This document shows, piece after piece, positions 14,883 to 22,919 of a stretch of DNA of 64,000 nucleotides. The notes beneath the pieces are model-generated. The model was not told the DNA's origin. It did not search any database and saw only the letters and a program-made list of their open reading frames with translations. How positions within the stretch are numbered: the stretch's first letter is position 1; every line of letters starts with the position of its first letter. Origin of the DNA: Methylobacterium bullatum (GTDB lineage Bacteria; Pseudomonadota; Alphaproteobacteria; Rhizobiales; Beijerinckiaceae); NCBI GenBank assembly GCA_902712845.1, contig LR743504.1:1586001-1650000 (forward strand), read 5' to 3'. The translations under genes and the position numbers were made by a program.

Positions 14883-16493
14883 TCAGTTCGCGACGCACCA
14901 ATTCGGGTCGAAGTCTTCCTCGTCATAGGCGGAGCGCTGGCCGCCGGCCGCGTCGGCGCGGCCCATGGCCATTGCCGCCGCTACCAGGGCGTCGATCGCC
15001 TGCGTGCTCTTCTTCTTCGAGATGTACGGGAGGCCGGTGTCGCCATAGATCGGCACGGCGTTCTGAACGCACCATCGCAGGACCGGATGCCCGCCATGGC
15101 GGAATCGCCGGCCGATGATGGCCTTCTGCAGGTCGCTGTAGAACGGCCCCATGATGAGGGGGCGCTGCTGAACCTCGACGGCCGGGAGGTCGTCCTCGAT
15201 CAGCCGGCCCATCATCTTGGCCGCGAACTTCGGATCGAAGGCGATTTCCTGCACGTCGTAGAGACCGCACAACTCGCGTAGCTTCCCCTCGATCACGCCA
15301 TCGTCGATGAGGTCGCCGGGGATCACAGTGAGGTCACCGGCCTCCCGCCACTGGCGCAGAGCCACGTCCGGCAACTCATCGCAGCGACGCTTGAATGCCG
15401 TCTCCGGCAGGAAGGCCCAGGTCAGAGCACGGAAGCCGCCGGCCGGGTCGAGGAACACCGCCACGATGGCGGTCAGGTCGTAGCTCTTGGACAGGTCGAC
15501 CCCGATCCAGCACTGCTCGCCTACCAACTCTTCGGTGTCGATTTTTGCCCCGGCCTCGTCGTAGGTCGCCATCTCTATCCAGCCGGCGACCGAACCGTCC
15601 TGCCAGATGTTCAGGTGGGTCTGCTTGAACCCCTCCCGGAGCTGCGGAAGTTCGCGGGCGATGCGGGCTTCCGAGCGCAGCTCGTCGAGATCGGGGAAGC
15701 CGTCAGCGAGACCAGGGTTCACCGCATGCCACAGCGCCTCGTCCTGCCAATCCACCTTTGGATCGGCCTGGAACAGAATGGGCAGGAAAGACGGGTCGCG
15801 CTCTGGATCGTGGTGGCAGCGAAGGGCGTACTGAAACAGGTCGTAGCAGATGCCCTCGGCCCGCTCGCCGGCCGTCGTGATGATGACCGTAAGGGAGCCG
15901 GGCGTCTTCGAGGCGCCGGTTTTCAGGGCGTTCCAAAGCGAGAAGCCGCGCCAGACGTGAAGCTCGTCGGCTAGAACGAAGGTGGGTGTCTTGCCGTGCT
16001 GCGCGTCGCCCTCGGCGGAGATCGCGACATAGCTCGATCCGCTCCGGCGATGCTCGATACGGTTCTTCGTGTCGCGGATACGGGTCGCCCCAACGAGGCG
16101 ATCGTCGGCCCGGAGCATGTCCGAAGCTTCGTCGAAAGCGATGCGGGCCTGCGTCCGGTCACTCGCCGCGGCGACCACCTGCCCGCCCTGCCGTTGCTCG
16201 GGACCGATGGTGTGGCCGAGCGCCAGGACCGATGCCAGCGTAGTTTTGCGGGCGCCGCGCGGGAGGAGCGCGAACACCGTCGAGACCTGGCGCCGGCCGT
16301 CGTCGGTGGACGGCCCATAGATGCGCTCGATGATGCGACGCTGCCACCGGGCTTGCAGGGGGCGCTTGTCGGAGCCTGTAGTTTTCGGGTGCCGGAGGAT
16401 GTCGGCGAAACGCAGCATATTCGCAGCCCGCCCGTGCGCGTCCGGAATCACGCTGTCGTCAAATGCCCAGGTCGGAATAAGCGTCATAGCCAT
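14883..16493 (-). CDS. terL: Phage terminase large subunit (HK97/Terminase_1 type)
   Basis: 536 residues. The ATPase part has a P-loop variant LLPRGARKTT (about 76-85) and Walker B FVLADEL (about 172-178, D176/E177). The nuclease part has 'IGVDLSKSYDLTAIVAVF' and 'AFDPKFAAKMM', with acidic residues at the expected points. It packages DNA into the prohead and cuts concatemers. The gene overlaps the end of terS by about 35 bases. Full length and intact, unlike the stray 3' fragment at 13604-13763. Confidence 0.93.
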   Translation of the reverse strand: MAMTLIPTWAFDDSVIPDAHGRAANMLRFADILRHPKTTGSDKRPLQARWQRRIIERIYGPSTDDGRRQVSTVFALLPRGARKTTLASVLALGHTIGPEQRQGGQVVAAASDRTQARIAFDEASDMLRADDRLVGATRIRDTKNRIEHRRSGSSYVAISAEGDAQHGKTPTFVLADELHVWRGFSLWNALKTGASKTPGSLTVIITTAGERAEGICYDLFQYALRCHHDPERDPSFLPILFQADPKVDWQDEALWHAVNPGLADGFPDLDELRSEARIARELPQLREGFKQTHLNIWQDGSVAGWIEMATYDEAGAKIDTEELVGEQCWIGVDLSKSYDLTAIVAVFLDPAGGFRALTWAFLPETAFKRRCDELPDVALRQWREAGDLTVIPGDLIDDGVIEGKLRELCGLYDVQEIAFDPKFAAKMMGRLIEDDLPAVEVQQRPLIMGPFYSDLQKAIIGRRFRHGGHPVLRWCVQNAVPIYGDTGLPYISKKKSTQAIDALVAAAMAMGRADAAGGQRSAYDEEDFDPNWCVAN

Positions 16494-16854
16494 CCTCCCC
16501 GTCCGGCGGCTTGCCCGCCTTGTTGCGGGAGGTCGGCGTCAAGCCGAGTTCAGCGGCGAGTCGGCGGTGCTCCGTCATCATCTGGCCGAGCGTCTGGAAA
16601 GACGGATGCCGCTTGCCGTCGAGGGTGTCGCCCTCAGCCGCGATCGTGTTCTGGCACCGTCGGATGGTGCCGGCGGCGAGGCAGTAATTCTCGACCGTGC
16701 CCATGTCGGCGGCCGTGAGGATGCGGCGCGCGATGAGGCTGGGGAGGACGCGCTTCCATTCGTCCTTCGCCTCGGGTGGCAGCCAAGCCGGGGCGCGGGG
16801 GACGGATGCGAGACCGCCCTCAATGGCGCGAAGCTCGGGCTTGCGACCGCGCAT
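16459..16854 (-). CDS. terS: Phage terminase small subunit, P27 family
   Basis: Start MRGRKPELRAIEGG (16854), the usual opening of P27-family small terminases; the frame is open to 16893 but that extension overlaps the connector gene. 131 residues with 'PAWLPPEAKDEWKRVLPSLIARRILTAADMGTVENYCLAAGTIRRCQ' and 'HPSFQTLGQMMTEHRRLAAELGLTPTSR', both family hallmarks. It recognises the packaging site and hands DNA to TerL. In a satellite this protein would decide packaging specificity. Confidence 0.9.
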   Translation of the reverse strand: MRGRKPELRAIEGGLASVPRAPAWLPPEAKDEWKRVLPSLIARRILTAADMGTVENYCLAAGTIRRCQNTIAAEGDTLDGKRHPSFQTLGQMMTEHRRLAAELGLTPTSRNKAGKPPDGEDGYDAYSDLGI

Positions 16855-16855
16855 C

Positions 16856-17479
16856 TCAGCAACTCCACACCACGAAGTCGCGGAGGAGGTCATCAGCGGC
16901 CGACATGATGAGCCGGCTGGCGGTGTCAGAGACGGTCCACTGTGTCTCGCCCACGCCTTCGATCGACTCGCTGCGAAGCGAGAGATCCTGCGCAGTCAGG
17001 CCGTGAAGCTGCGTCGCCATGAGCAGGACGGCTTGCCGCACGGTGCCGAGTTCGGGGTCGCCGTCATCATAACCGGCCTCATACCGGATGCGGATGGCCT
17101 CCGGCCGACGCGGGGTGCTCGGCCAACGCCCGCCGATCGGCGCGACCGACCCGCCTGTCGTCCCGATCCCGAAGACGAAGTAGGAGGCGGGATCGACCGT
17201 CTGTTCCTCGCCGGCATCGTTCACGTAGACGATCGACGCGACTGAACGGAGCGGTGGCCAAGGCAACGCGATCTCGCGTTCATCGAAGCTGTCGAGCCGG
17301 GCTTCCAGGGTCTGTGCTCCGAAGGCGCGACCGATCCATGACCGCTCGATCCGGGACTGAGCCGCCGCCAGCAATCCGGCCACGCGAAGGTCGTCTGCCT
17401 CGGCGAGAACCGGAGCCTGGAGCTTCGCGTCGGGCACGTTGAAGAGCGCGGCCGGCGGGGTGAGGACGGTCACTCGCAT
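16856..17479 (-). CDS. Phage head-tail connector (gp6/gp8-like adaptor)
   Basis: 207 residues, all-helical ends with a beta middle: 'PVLAEADDLRVAGLLAAAQSRIERSWIGRAF', 'LPWPPLRSVASIVYVNDAGEEQTVDPASYFV' and 'IRIRYEAGYDDGDPELGTVRQAVLLMATQL', the pattern of the phiE125 gp8/HK97 gp6 connector family that sits under the portal and provides the tail docking surface. This is the last head gene present; no stopper or tail-completion gene is obvious. It overlaps the HNH gene end by 10 bases. Confidence 0.85.
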   Translation of the reverse strand: MRVTVLTPPAALFNVPDAKLQAPVLAEADDLRVAGLLAAAQSRIERSWIGRAFGAQTLEARLDSFDEREIALPWPPLRSVASIVYVNDAGEEQTVDPASYFVFGIGTTGGSVAPIGGRWPSTPRRPEAIRIRYEAGYDDGDPELGTVRQAVLLMATQLHGLTAQDLSLRSESIEGVGETQWTVSDTASRLIMSAADDLLRDFVVWSC

Positions 17480-17922
17480 GGCGGAAGCCCGGAGTTGCCC
17501 AATTCCAGTGTGTCTCGCGTCGTGGACCCCATGCGGTCCCGGCCCCCTCCGGTCGAAATTCCGATGGTGCCCCCCACCCTTCGACCGAAGCCGCCCTCGT
17601 GGCGCACTGCCTTGCGGCTGTTGCAGCCTCGCGCCATCGGCTGCCAGTTCGACCGAGACCAGAACAGGCGCTGATCGCCCTTGTGCGCCTCCTTATGGTC
17701 GATCACGCCGGCAGGCCGACCGCATCCGCAGGCACAAGCACGGTTCTCAGGAAGGGCGAGGAATGCCTTGCTCTCTCGGTCCCACTTCGAGGTGTAGCCA
17801 CGTTGGCGTGCGGTCGGGCGGGCGCGCTCGGCGGCCTGCGCACGCTGCACCTGGCAGGGGCAGCGCTCACCAGACGCGATCTTATGGCCGCATCCGCAGA
17901 TGCGTGGGGCACGCTGGCCCAT
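17470..17922 (-). CDS. HNH endonuclease, packaging-associated
   Basis: Start ATG 17922 (MGQRAPRICGCGHKIASGERCPC) gives 150 residues; upstream Met codons add unlikely sequence. Zinc-binding Cys pairs at the N-terminus and in 'CACGCGRPAGVIDHKEAHKGD', then 'NWQPMARGCNSRKAVRH', complete the HNH core. HNH nucleases next to terS/terL in HK97-type phages and satellites take part in terminase cleavage. The position beside connector and terminase genes supports that role. Confidence 0.88.
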   Translation of the reverse strand: MGQRAPRICGCGHKIASGERCPCQVQRAQAAERARPTARQRGYTSKWDRESKAFLALPENRACACGCGRPAGVIDHKEAHKGDQRLFWSRSNWQPMARGCNSRKAVRHEGGFGRRVGGTIGISTGGGRDRMGSTTRDTLELGNSGLPPCE

Positions 17923-18074
17923 GGCTCTACCTCTCATAAATGTGCCGGGCTCGCTGACCTTGACCGTTCCAACTGCTGGCTCATTCGAACCAGGGAGGCG
18001 CCACGGAGGTCTGCTTCTCGTTGTTGGGTTGCCCGGCGTTGCCCTCAAAGGACGGCGCCTCTCATGACCAGAGG

Positions 18075-18518
18075 TTAGGCCGCGACCGGCATCGTGCGGG
18101 CATTGCCCAAGATGGCGGTGGCGGCGATCGGTGTGCCCGTACCGTGGGTGCCGGCGAACGCGGCGCGCAGGCGGACGTAACGCTTCTGGCCGACGATCCC
18201 ATCGACATAGCCGAAGCGGTGCGTGGTCGGGTCCGGGTGCGCCGTGCGCTGGCTCAGGACGATGCCGCTGCCGGTGACCGTCGCACCGAGCACATTGGTT
18301 GAGACTACGGGCAACCAGATGGCGCCATCGTCGCTATGCTCCATCGTGAGATCGATCCGGTTGGCGCCGGTGAAGGTGATGCCTCCGGCGCCGATCTGCG
18401 CCACGAACGTCAGGGAGTCGTAGCCCGCGCGGTCGACAGTGATGGCAGCGGGCTCGGCGGCGAGGATGGCCGGGACGATGGCCGTCACGGCGCCCATGGA
18501 ATTGGTCTGATCGCGCAT
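18075..18518 (-). CDS. Phage head-associated protein of unknown function
   Basis: 147 residues, beta-rich and Ala/Thr/Gly-rich ('GYDSLTFVAQIGAGGITFTGANRIDLTMEHSDDGAIWLPV', 'QKRYVRLRAAFAGTHGTGTPIAATAILG'). It sits directly after the capsid gene with 12 bases between, the place usually held by a decoration or head-fibre protein, which is an inference from position and fold type only. The region 17923-18074 has no further gene. Confidence 0.6.
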   Translation of the reverse strand: MRDQTNSMGAVTAIVPAILAAEPAAITVDRAGYDSLTFVAQIGAGGITFTGANRIDLTMEHSDDGAIWLPVVSTNVLGATVTGSGIVLSQRTAHPDPTTHRFGYVDGIVGQKRYVRLRAAFAGTHGTGTPIAATAILGNARTMPVAA

Positions 18519-18530
18519 GTGCGTGTCTCC

Positions 18531-19676
18531 TCAGTTCGCCGCGACGCGCAGCTTGCGGATGGCCTCGGGGCGGACGACGGAGCCGGCGACGCGGCGGCGA
18601 GCCGTGAACCGGGTCTGGCCGTAGACGTCGAGGGTGTAGGGGTTGCGCAGGACAGACAGGCCGACCCGGTCATAGATGCGGTAGGCCGCTCCGATGTCGC
18701 CGTAGATCAGCGGCGTCGAGTTGGCGGCCACGTCCGGCATGTCGATGGACTCGACGACAGGTCGGCCGAGGATCGTGGCGGGCTGTCCGTTCTGGATGCC
18801 GGTCTGCCAGAGATAGTTGCCCTGGCCGTCCTTCAGCTTGCGGATGGTGGCGATGGTCGTGCCGTTCATCATCCACGCGCCGTTGTTCCGGTAGGCCGGC
18901 GGTAGGGAATAGAAGAGGTCGATCAGCGCATCGCCCGTGATGGACGTGGCCGCGCGAGTCGGGATGGTCGGAACTGTGGGATCGGACATGATGCCCAGCG
19001 GCTTCTTCACGCCGTCGCCGTTGACGAAGGCCGTGCCTTCCAGACGACCGAACTCCTCGGAGAAGTCGAAGGACAGTTCGGCCTCGATGTTGATGGCCGA
19101 GTCCTCGAGGAGCTGGTTGGAAACGTCGACGTAGCAGGACATCTCGTGAGCCTCGAGCGCGGTCATGCCGTAGGCCGGTTCGGTACGCGGGCGCTCCTCA
19201 ATCTCGTCCACCCACTGCGCCGTGATTCGACCGGTGCGACGGGGGATCTTGATCGAACCCACCGACATGCTGCCGACACGGGCCGCGGCACGCACTGGCG
19301 AGAATTGCACGATCTCCTTCAGCAGCTCGGTCGAGAACTCGCCCGGTGCCAGGAAGCCGCCCTTGGTATCATCGGCGACGCGGAGCGCTTTCACCTCGTC
19401 GGACGGCATCCGCTCAACGCCGTGACGGACGAAGCCAACGAAGGCCTTGCGCTCGATCGTCGGCTCGCCGTCCTTGCGTTCATGCGGACCGGGCCGATTG
19501 AGCTTCACCTCCAGGGCGTCGGCGCGGTCCTTCTGTGCCTTCAGTTCGGTGGACACCTCGCCCATGCGGGTCTCGAAGGTGGCCGTGAGGTCGGAGATTG
19601 CCTTCTCGACATCCGGGCCATCGCCCTCGGCCTTGGTCTCCAGCGCATCGAGCGCGTGGCGGCTGTGATAGTTCAT
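18531..19676 (-). CDS. HK97-family major capsid protein
   Basis: 381 residues. Residues about 1-90 form the charged coiled-coil delta (scaffold) domain removed by the protease ('LETKAEGDGPDVEKAISDLTATFETRMGEVSTELKAQKDRADALEVKLN'). The mature part has 'GGFLAPGEFSTELLKEIVQFSPVRAAARV', 'AYGMTALEAHEMSCYVDVSNQLLEDSAINIEAEL' and 'LPPAYRNNGAWMMNGTTIATIRKLKDGQGNYLW', all standard HK97-fold segments. It builds the icosahedral shell with the upstream portal and protease. It appears complete, so the element should be able to form its own capsids. Confidence 0.95.
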   Translation of the reverse strand: MNYHSRHALDALETKAEGDGPDVEKAISDLTATFETRMGEVSTELKAQKDRADALEVKLNRPGPHERKDGEPTIERKAFVGFVRHGVERMPSDEVKALRVADDTKGGFLAPGEFSTELLKEIVQFSPVRAAARVGSMSVGSIKIPRRTGRITAQWVDEIEERPRTEPAYGMTALEAHEMSCYVDVSNQLLEDSAINIEAELSFDFSEEFGRLEGTAFVNGDGVKKPLGIMSDPTVPTIPTRAATSITGDALIDLFYSLPPAYRNNGAWMMNGTTIATIRKLKDGQGNYLWQTGIQNGQPATILGRPVVESIDMPDVAANSTPLIYGDIGAAYRIYDRVGLSVLRNPYTLDVYGQTRFTARRRVAGSVVRPEAIRKLRVAAN

Positions 19677-19687
19677 CGTGTCTGTCC

Positions 19688-20224
19688 TCAGGAGCGCAGC
19701 GCCGCCGTGGCGCGATGGAGAGCGGCGACGATGCGGGACGCGCGCTCGGGATCGTGGATGGATTTGACGGCTGAGATCGCGGCCTTGTCGTTCGACCCGA
19801 AGGTGACGATGGAGATCTCGCGGAGGTCGACTTCCTCGACGTGCCGCACCGCCGCTTTCCGGTCGAAGCGGTCCCGCTTGGTGCGGAAGCCGATGGAGAG
19901 CTGATCGAGGGCGCCTTCCTTCATCAGGGCGTAGGTCTGAGCGGCGAGAGGCACTTCGCAGATCAGCCGGCCTTTGACGTGGAGGCCCTTGCTGTCCTCA
20001 GCCGCCGCGATCCAGACGCCAATCGGCTCGTCCTGCCGGTGCTGGCGCAGCATTTTCACTCGCGAGACCGGCCGTTCGGCCAGTGACGACTTAAAGGCGC
20101 CAACCGCGATCACGTCCCGGTGCGAGTCCATATGGCCGAAGACGGAGGCGTAGCCCTCGAACGTGCCGTCGTCGCCGATGGCCTTGGTGTCGAGGTGGAT
20201 GCCGGATGCGATCTCGATGTTCAT
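19688..20224 (-). CDS. HK97-family prohead protease
   Basis: Start MNIEIASGIHLDTKAIG (20224) overlaps the portal stop by 4 bases (ATGA), giving 178 residues. 'GTFEGYASVFGHMDSHRDVIAVGAF' and 'MLRQHRQDEPIGVW' contain the catalytic His region, and 'LDQLSIGFRTKRDRFD' carries the catalytic Ser of peptidase family U35/S78. It trims the capsid delta domain during maturation. Confidence 0.92.
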   Translation of the reverse strand: MNIEIASGIHLDTKAIGDDGTFEGYASVFGHMDSHRDVIAVGAFKSSLAERPVSRVKMLRQHRQDEPIGVWIAAAEDSKGLHVKGRLICEVPLAAQTYALMKEGALDQLSIGFRTKRDRFDRKAAVRHVEEVDLREISIVTFGSNDKAAISAVKSIHDPERASRIVAALHRATAALRS

Positions 20225-21471
20225 GCGACCACCCGCAGGTTGCTGGGCTGCTCGGTCGCGGGCGCATCGGCGCTTGGCGCGGCGACGCCCTGAGGCAGGT
20301 TGAGCTTGCTGCCGCCGTCGATGTCGGGCCGGTTCTCGACGGCGCGGCCTTCGTTCGCGGTAAGCCAGGGACCACCGATCGCCTTGTTGAGCGCGTCGAA
20401 GCGCTGAAGGATGTTGCCGCGCAGCAGGTCGTCCAACTGGAATTCGAGGAAGTGCGTGTCCCGCTCGGCTTCCGAGAACAGCACCCGCGAGAGCGCGCCT
20501 TCGATCAGGTCGCACCACGGGCGGATGCAATAGGCGACGAACTGAAGGCCGAGCTCTTCCGAGTTCGCGTGGGTCGCCCGGTCCATCTCGGCGAGCATGT
20601 GCGGCGGGACGCGGAAGACGCGGGCGATCTCAAGCACCTGGTGCCGGCGCAGTTCGATATACTGGAGGTCGACCGAGTTGAGCGTCAGGCCGGTGTAGCT
20701 GGCCGACCGATCCATGACCGCCGTGCCGCCGGAGCGACCACCGCCGTGGACGGCATTCCAGACCGCGACCCGGTTCTTGATCTCCACCGGGCTCAGCTTA
20801 TCGGCGAAGCTCAGAATGCCGCTCGGCCGGGCACCGTTCCCGAACAGTCGGGCTCCGTGCTTCTCCAGGGTCGAAGCGAATCCGATTGCCTCGCGCGCCA
20901 GCGAGATCAGCGAGACCGGCGCACCGTCGCTCGGGACCGGCACAAGGTGCACCACATCGTCCCACTGATAGGTACGGTCGCCACCGGTCGTGCGGCTCAG
21001 CTTGTAGGTCGGTTCGCCGGTAGCTGGATCGTACTCGACGCGCATCCCACCAGGGGCGATCCGGTGAAGCTCGCGCACGGTGTCGCCGCCCCGCGCCGCG
21101 ACCGCGAAGGCCTGCCCGTGACGGATCGCATCGAAGATCAGGCGGAGCTTGAACTCGTAGGGGCCGAGCCACGGGGCGGGCCGGTCCAGCACCTTTGCGG
21201 CGGCATGATCCCGGTCGCGCTGGCGGGAGCCATCGGCGCCCCGGCGATAGACGTGGATGGGAAGGCTGCTGAGCGTCTCGGCGATCGTGCGAACTGCAGC
21301 GACGACAGCCGGGACGCGAAGGGCGCTATCGGGACCGACCGTTTCGCCGGAAGCAGTGGCCGTGCCAGCGCCGAATAGGGAAAGCAGCTCGGCGCCAGGG
21401 GCATCGAGCGTCCAGGCCTTCTCTTCGAGCTGCTCTGCCTTCCGACGGGACTTCTTCGACATCGACATCAC
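20221..21471 (-). CDS. HK97-family phage portal protein
   Basis: 416 residues with 'ALRVPAVVAAVRTIAETLSSLPIHVYRR', 'LIFDAIRHGQAFAVAARGG', 'LHRIAPGGMRVEYDPATGEPTYKL', 'ILEIARVFRVPPHML'-type sequence and 'FVAYCIRPWCDLIEGALSRVLF', all portal signatures. It forms the dodecameric DNA gate at one capsid vertex. It is the first gene of the head operon here (portal, protease, capsid, HNH, connector, terS, terL), which differs from the common terS-terL-portal-protease-capsid order. Confidence 0.93.
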   Translation of the reverse strand: MMSMSKKSRRKAEQLEEKAWTLDAPGAELLSLFGAGTATASGETVGPDSALRVPAVVAAVRTIAETLSSLPIHVYRRGADGSRQRDRDHAAAKVLDRPAPWLGPYEFKLRLIFDAIRHGQAFAVAARGGDTVRELHRIAPGGMRVEYDPATGEPTYKLSRTTGGDRTYQWDDVVHLVPVPSDGAPVSLISLAREAIGFASTLEKHGARLFGNGARPSGILSFADKLSPVEIKNRVAVWNAVHGGGRSGGTAVMDRSASYTGLTLNSVDLQYIELRRHQVLEIARVFRVPPHMLAEMDRATHANSEELGLQFVAYCIRPWCDLIEGALSRVLFSEAERDTHFLEFQLDDLLRGNILQRFDALNKAIGGPWLTANEGRAVENRPDIDGGSKLNLPQGVAAPSADAPATEQPSNLRVVA

Positions 21472-22004
21472 GCGTGAAACCGTGACGATTGCCGATCCTC
21501 ACGCTAGATGAAACAAGCAATCTGCCTGACGCCCCATCCAGATTTTCCGTGGGTTACTGTGGTTTACCGTTGGGCGATTGTCATAAGCTCGAATTGTTTT
21601 GAGCGTTGGTTAGGCGACCACCGTGGCGGGGATACGGCCGGAGAGTTTTACGGCTTTCTCGTAAAACTACAGTCGCGCATCGCGGAGGCCGGTTCGACCG
21701 ACGCAGATTTGCACCGGTCGGATTGGAGACCTTCCGGAAGTTTCCTTGCAGGCCAGATAGGACAACGCAATTTTGCGTCGTGCTCTGGTTGTCGACTGCT
21801 TTGAGGGTTTCTGCCCGATCTGGCGGAAACCAGAACCTCCGATGATCCACCCAGCGCGGGGAACCAACTAGTGAGCTCCCCCGATCCGGGGAGCGCAAAT
21901 TGCCGGTCCCCAAAACGGGGGAGCGGCCACGGACCGGATAAGCCATTGAAAAGCAAAGGCTGAAAATTCAGCCGCAGCGGCGAGGCCTGAGTTTTCAGGG
22001 CTGC
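21472..22004. other. Non-coding divider between replication and head modules, with two hairpins
   Basis: About 530 bases with no convincing gene; frames on both strands here lack family features. It carries two GC hairpins: GCTCCCC/GGGGAGC at 21875-21894 and TCCCC-AAAAC-GGGGGA near 21913-21930, sharing the CTCCCC/GGGGAG core. It is the only long gap inside the leftward operon and is a reasonable place for a late promoter, a replication origin or a packaging site; which of these cannot be told. Confidence 0.5.
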
Positions 22005-22919
22005 TCATCGGCCTGTCCCCGTCATCAAGGCGAGCGCCGGCCGCTCCGCCGGATGCCGGATGCCGAACTCGGCCAGGATGCTTGGCGGAACCTTCGTCCG
22101 TGGGTCGTCGGGCGGTTCGGTGCGCTGCTGCCAAGGCCAGTGGCCGCCGCGCGCTTTCCAGGCCCGGACCCGCTCGCGCCAGACGTCGGCCGGGATCTCT
22201 GCCGCTGCAGAGGGCTCGCCGGTACTCTGGGCATAATCCCGCCACCGCCGCTGATGCAGCCAGGCATCGGCGGTCTTGACGAACTCGGTGCCGGCCTTAC
22301 CGATGCGCTCCTGCTCGGCGGCGTAGGCCTTGGCGCCAGCGATGATCTCGGCAGGTGTGGCTCCCCGTCGTCGAGCCTCGAGCCAGCGCTTCCGAGCGTA
22401 GGTTGTCGGGAACGCGACGTTGCGTTTCGGGTAGGCCGATTTGAACTCGGCGAAGCCTTCGGGATCCTCGTCCCCTGTGGGGACTATAGGGGATTCTTTA
22501 GCTTTAGCTTTAGCTGCTTTCGTTTCGCTTTCGTTTTCCTTTCCAATTGCGGAACCTAATGCCTCCCCCTGATCCTGTAATTCCAATGACTTAGGACGTC
22601 CGCCCTGCCTCCCCGCGGCGCGTTTCCGCTCGACTTTTTCGCTAACGAATTGATGCTCGCGAGCGACCTGATCGTTGCTCCAATTACCTTTTTGGAGCGC
22701 CCAATTGGCCAGCACGATTGGCTTCAGAACGGCCCAGCGCTTCAGAGTAGTCCCGAGCATGCGGGCGAACCGAGCGTCATCATCCGGCAGACAGCAGCCC
22801 GGCGAGCGCCACGCGAAGATCTGCAGGCGGAAGTAGGCGCCGGCCTCCTCGTTCGTCATGTGAGCCGTGTCGGCGATGTGCCTGTCGACGCCTACCGGCA
22901 TGGTCGGGAGCGAGCTCAT
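22005..22919 (-). CDS. DUF1376 (YdaU-type) replication-associated protein
   Basis: 304 residues. The N-terminus (MPVGVDRHIADTAHMTNEEAGAYFRLQIFAWRSPGCCLPDDDARFARMLG) is the DUF1376 winged-helix-like domain of phage replication initiators such as YdaU. A basic linker 'KVERKRAAGRQGGRPKSLE' and a Lys/Ala-rich spacer follow, then a C-terminal helical domain with 'WLHQRRWRDY'. Such proteins recruit helicase to the origin. It overlaps the dnaB-like gene by 4 bases (ATGA). Confidence 0.8.
   Translation of the reverse strand: MSSLPTMPVGVDRHIADTAHMTNEEAGAYFRLQIFAWRSPGCCLPDDDARFARMLGTTLKRWAVLKPIVLANWALQKGNWSNDQVAREHQFVSEKVERKRAAGRQGGRPKSLELQDQGEALGSAIGKENESETKAAKAKAKESPIVPTGDEDPEGFAEFKSAYPKRNVAFPTTYARKRWLEARRRGATPAEIIAGAKAYAAEQERIGKAGTEFVKTADAWLHQRRWRDYAQSTGEPSAAAEIPADVWRERVRAWKARGGHWPWQQRTEPPDDPRTKVPPSILAEFGIRHPAERPALALMTGTGR

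Noticed and set aside
17599-18078. Plus-strand frame opposite the HNH gene
   Set aside because: Shadow of the HNH nuclease, whose Cys and His residues are clear.
21508-21946. Open frames on both strands in the gap between replication and head genes
   Set aside because: They overlap each other, lack family features and ribosome-binding sites; the hairpins are the better explanation for this stretch.
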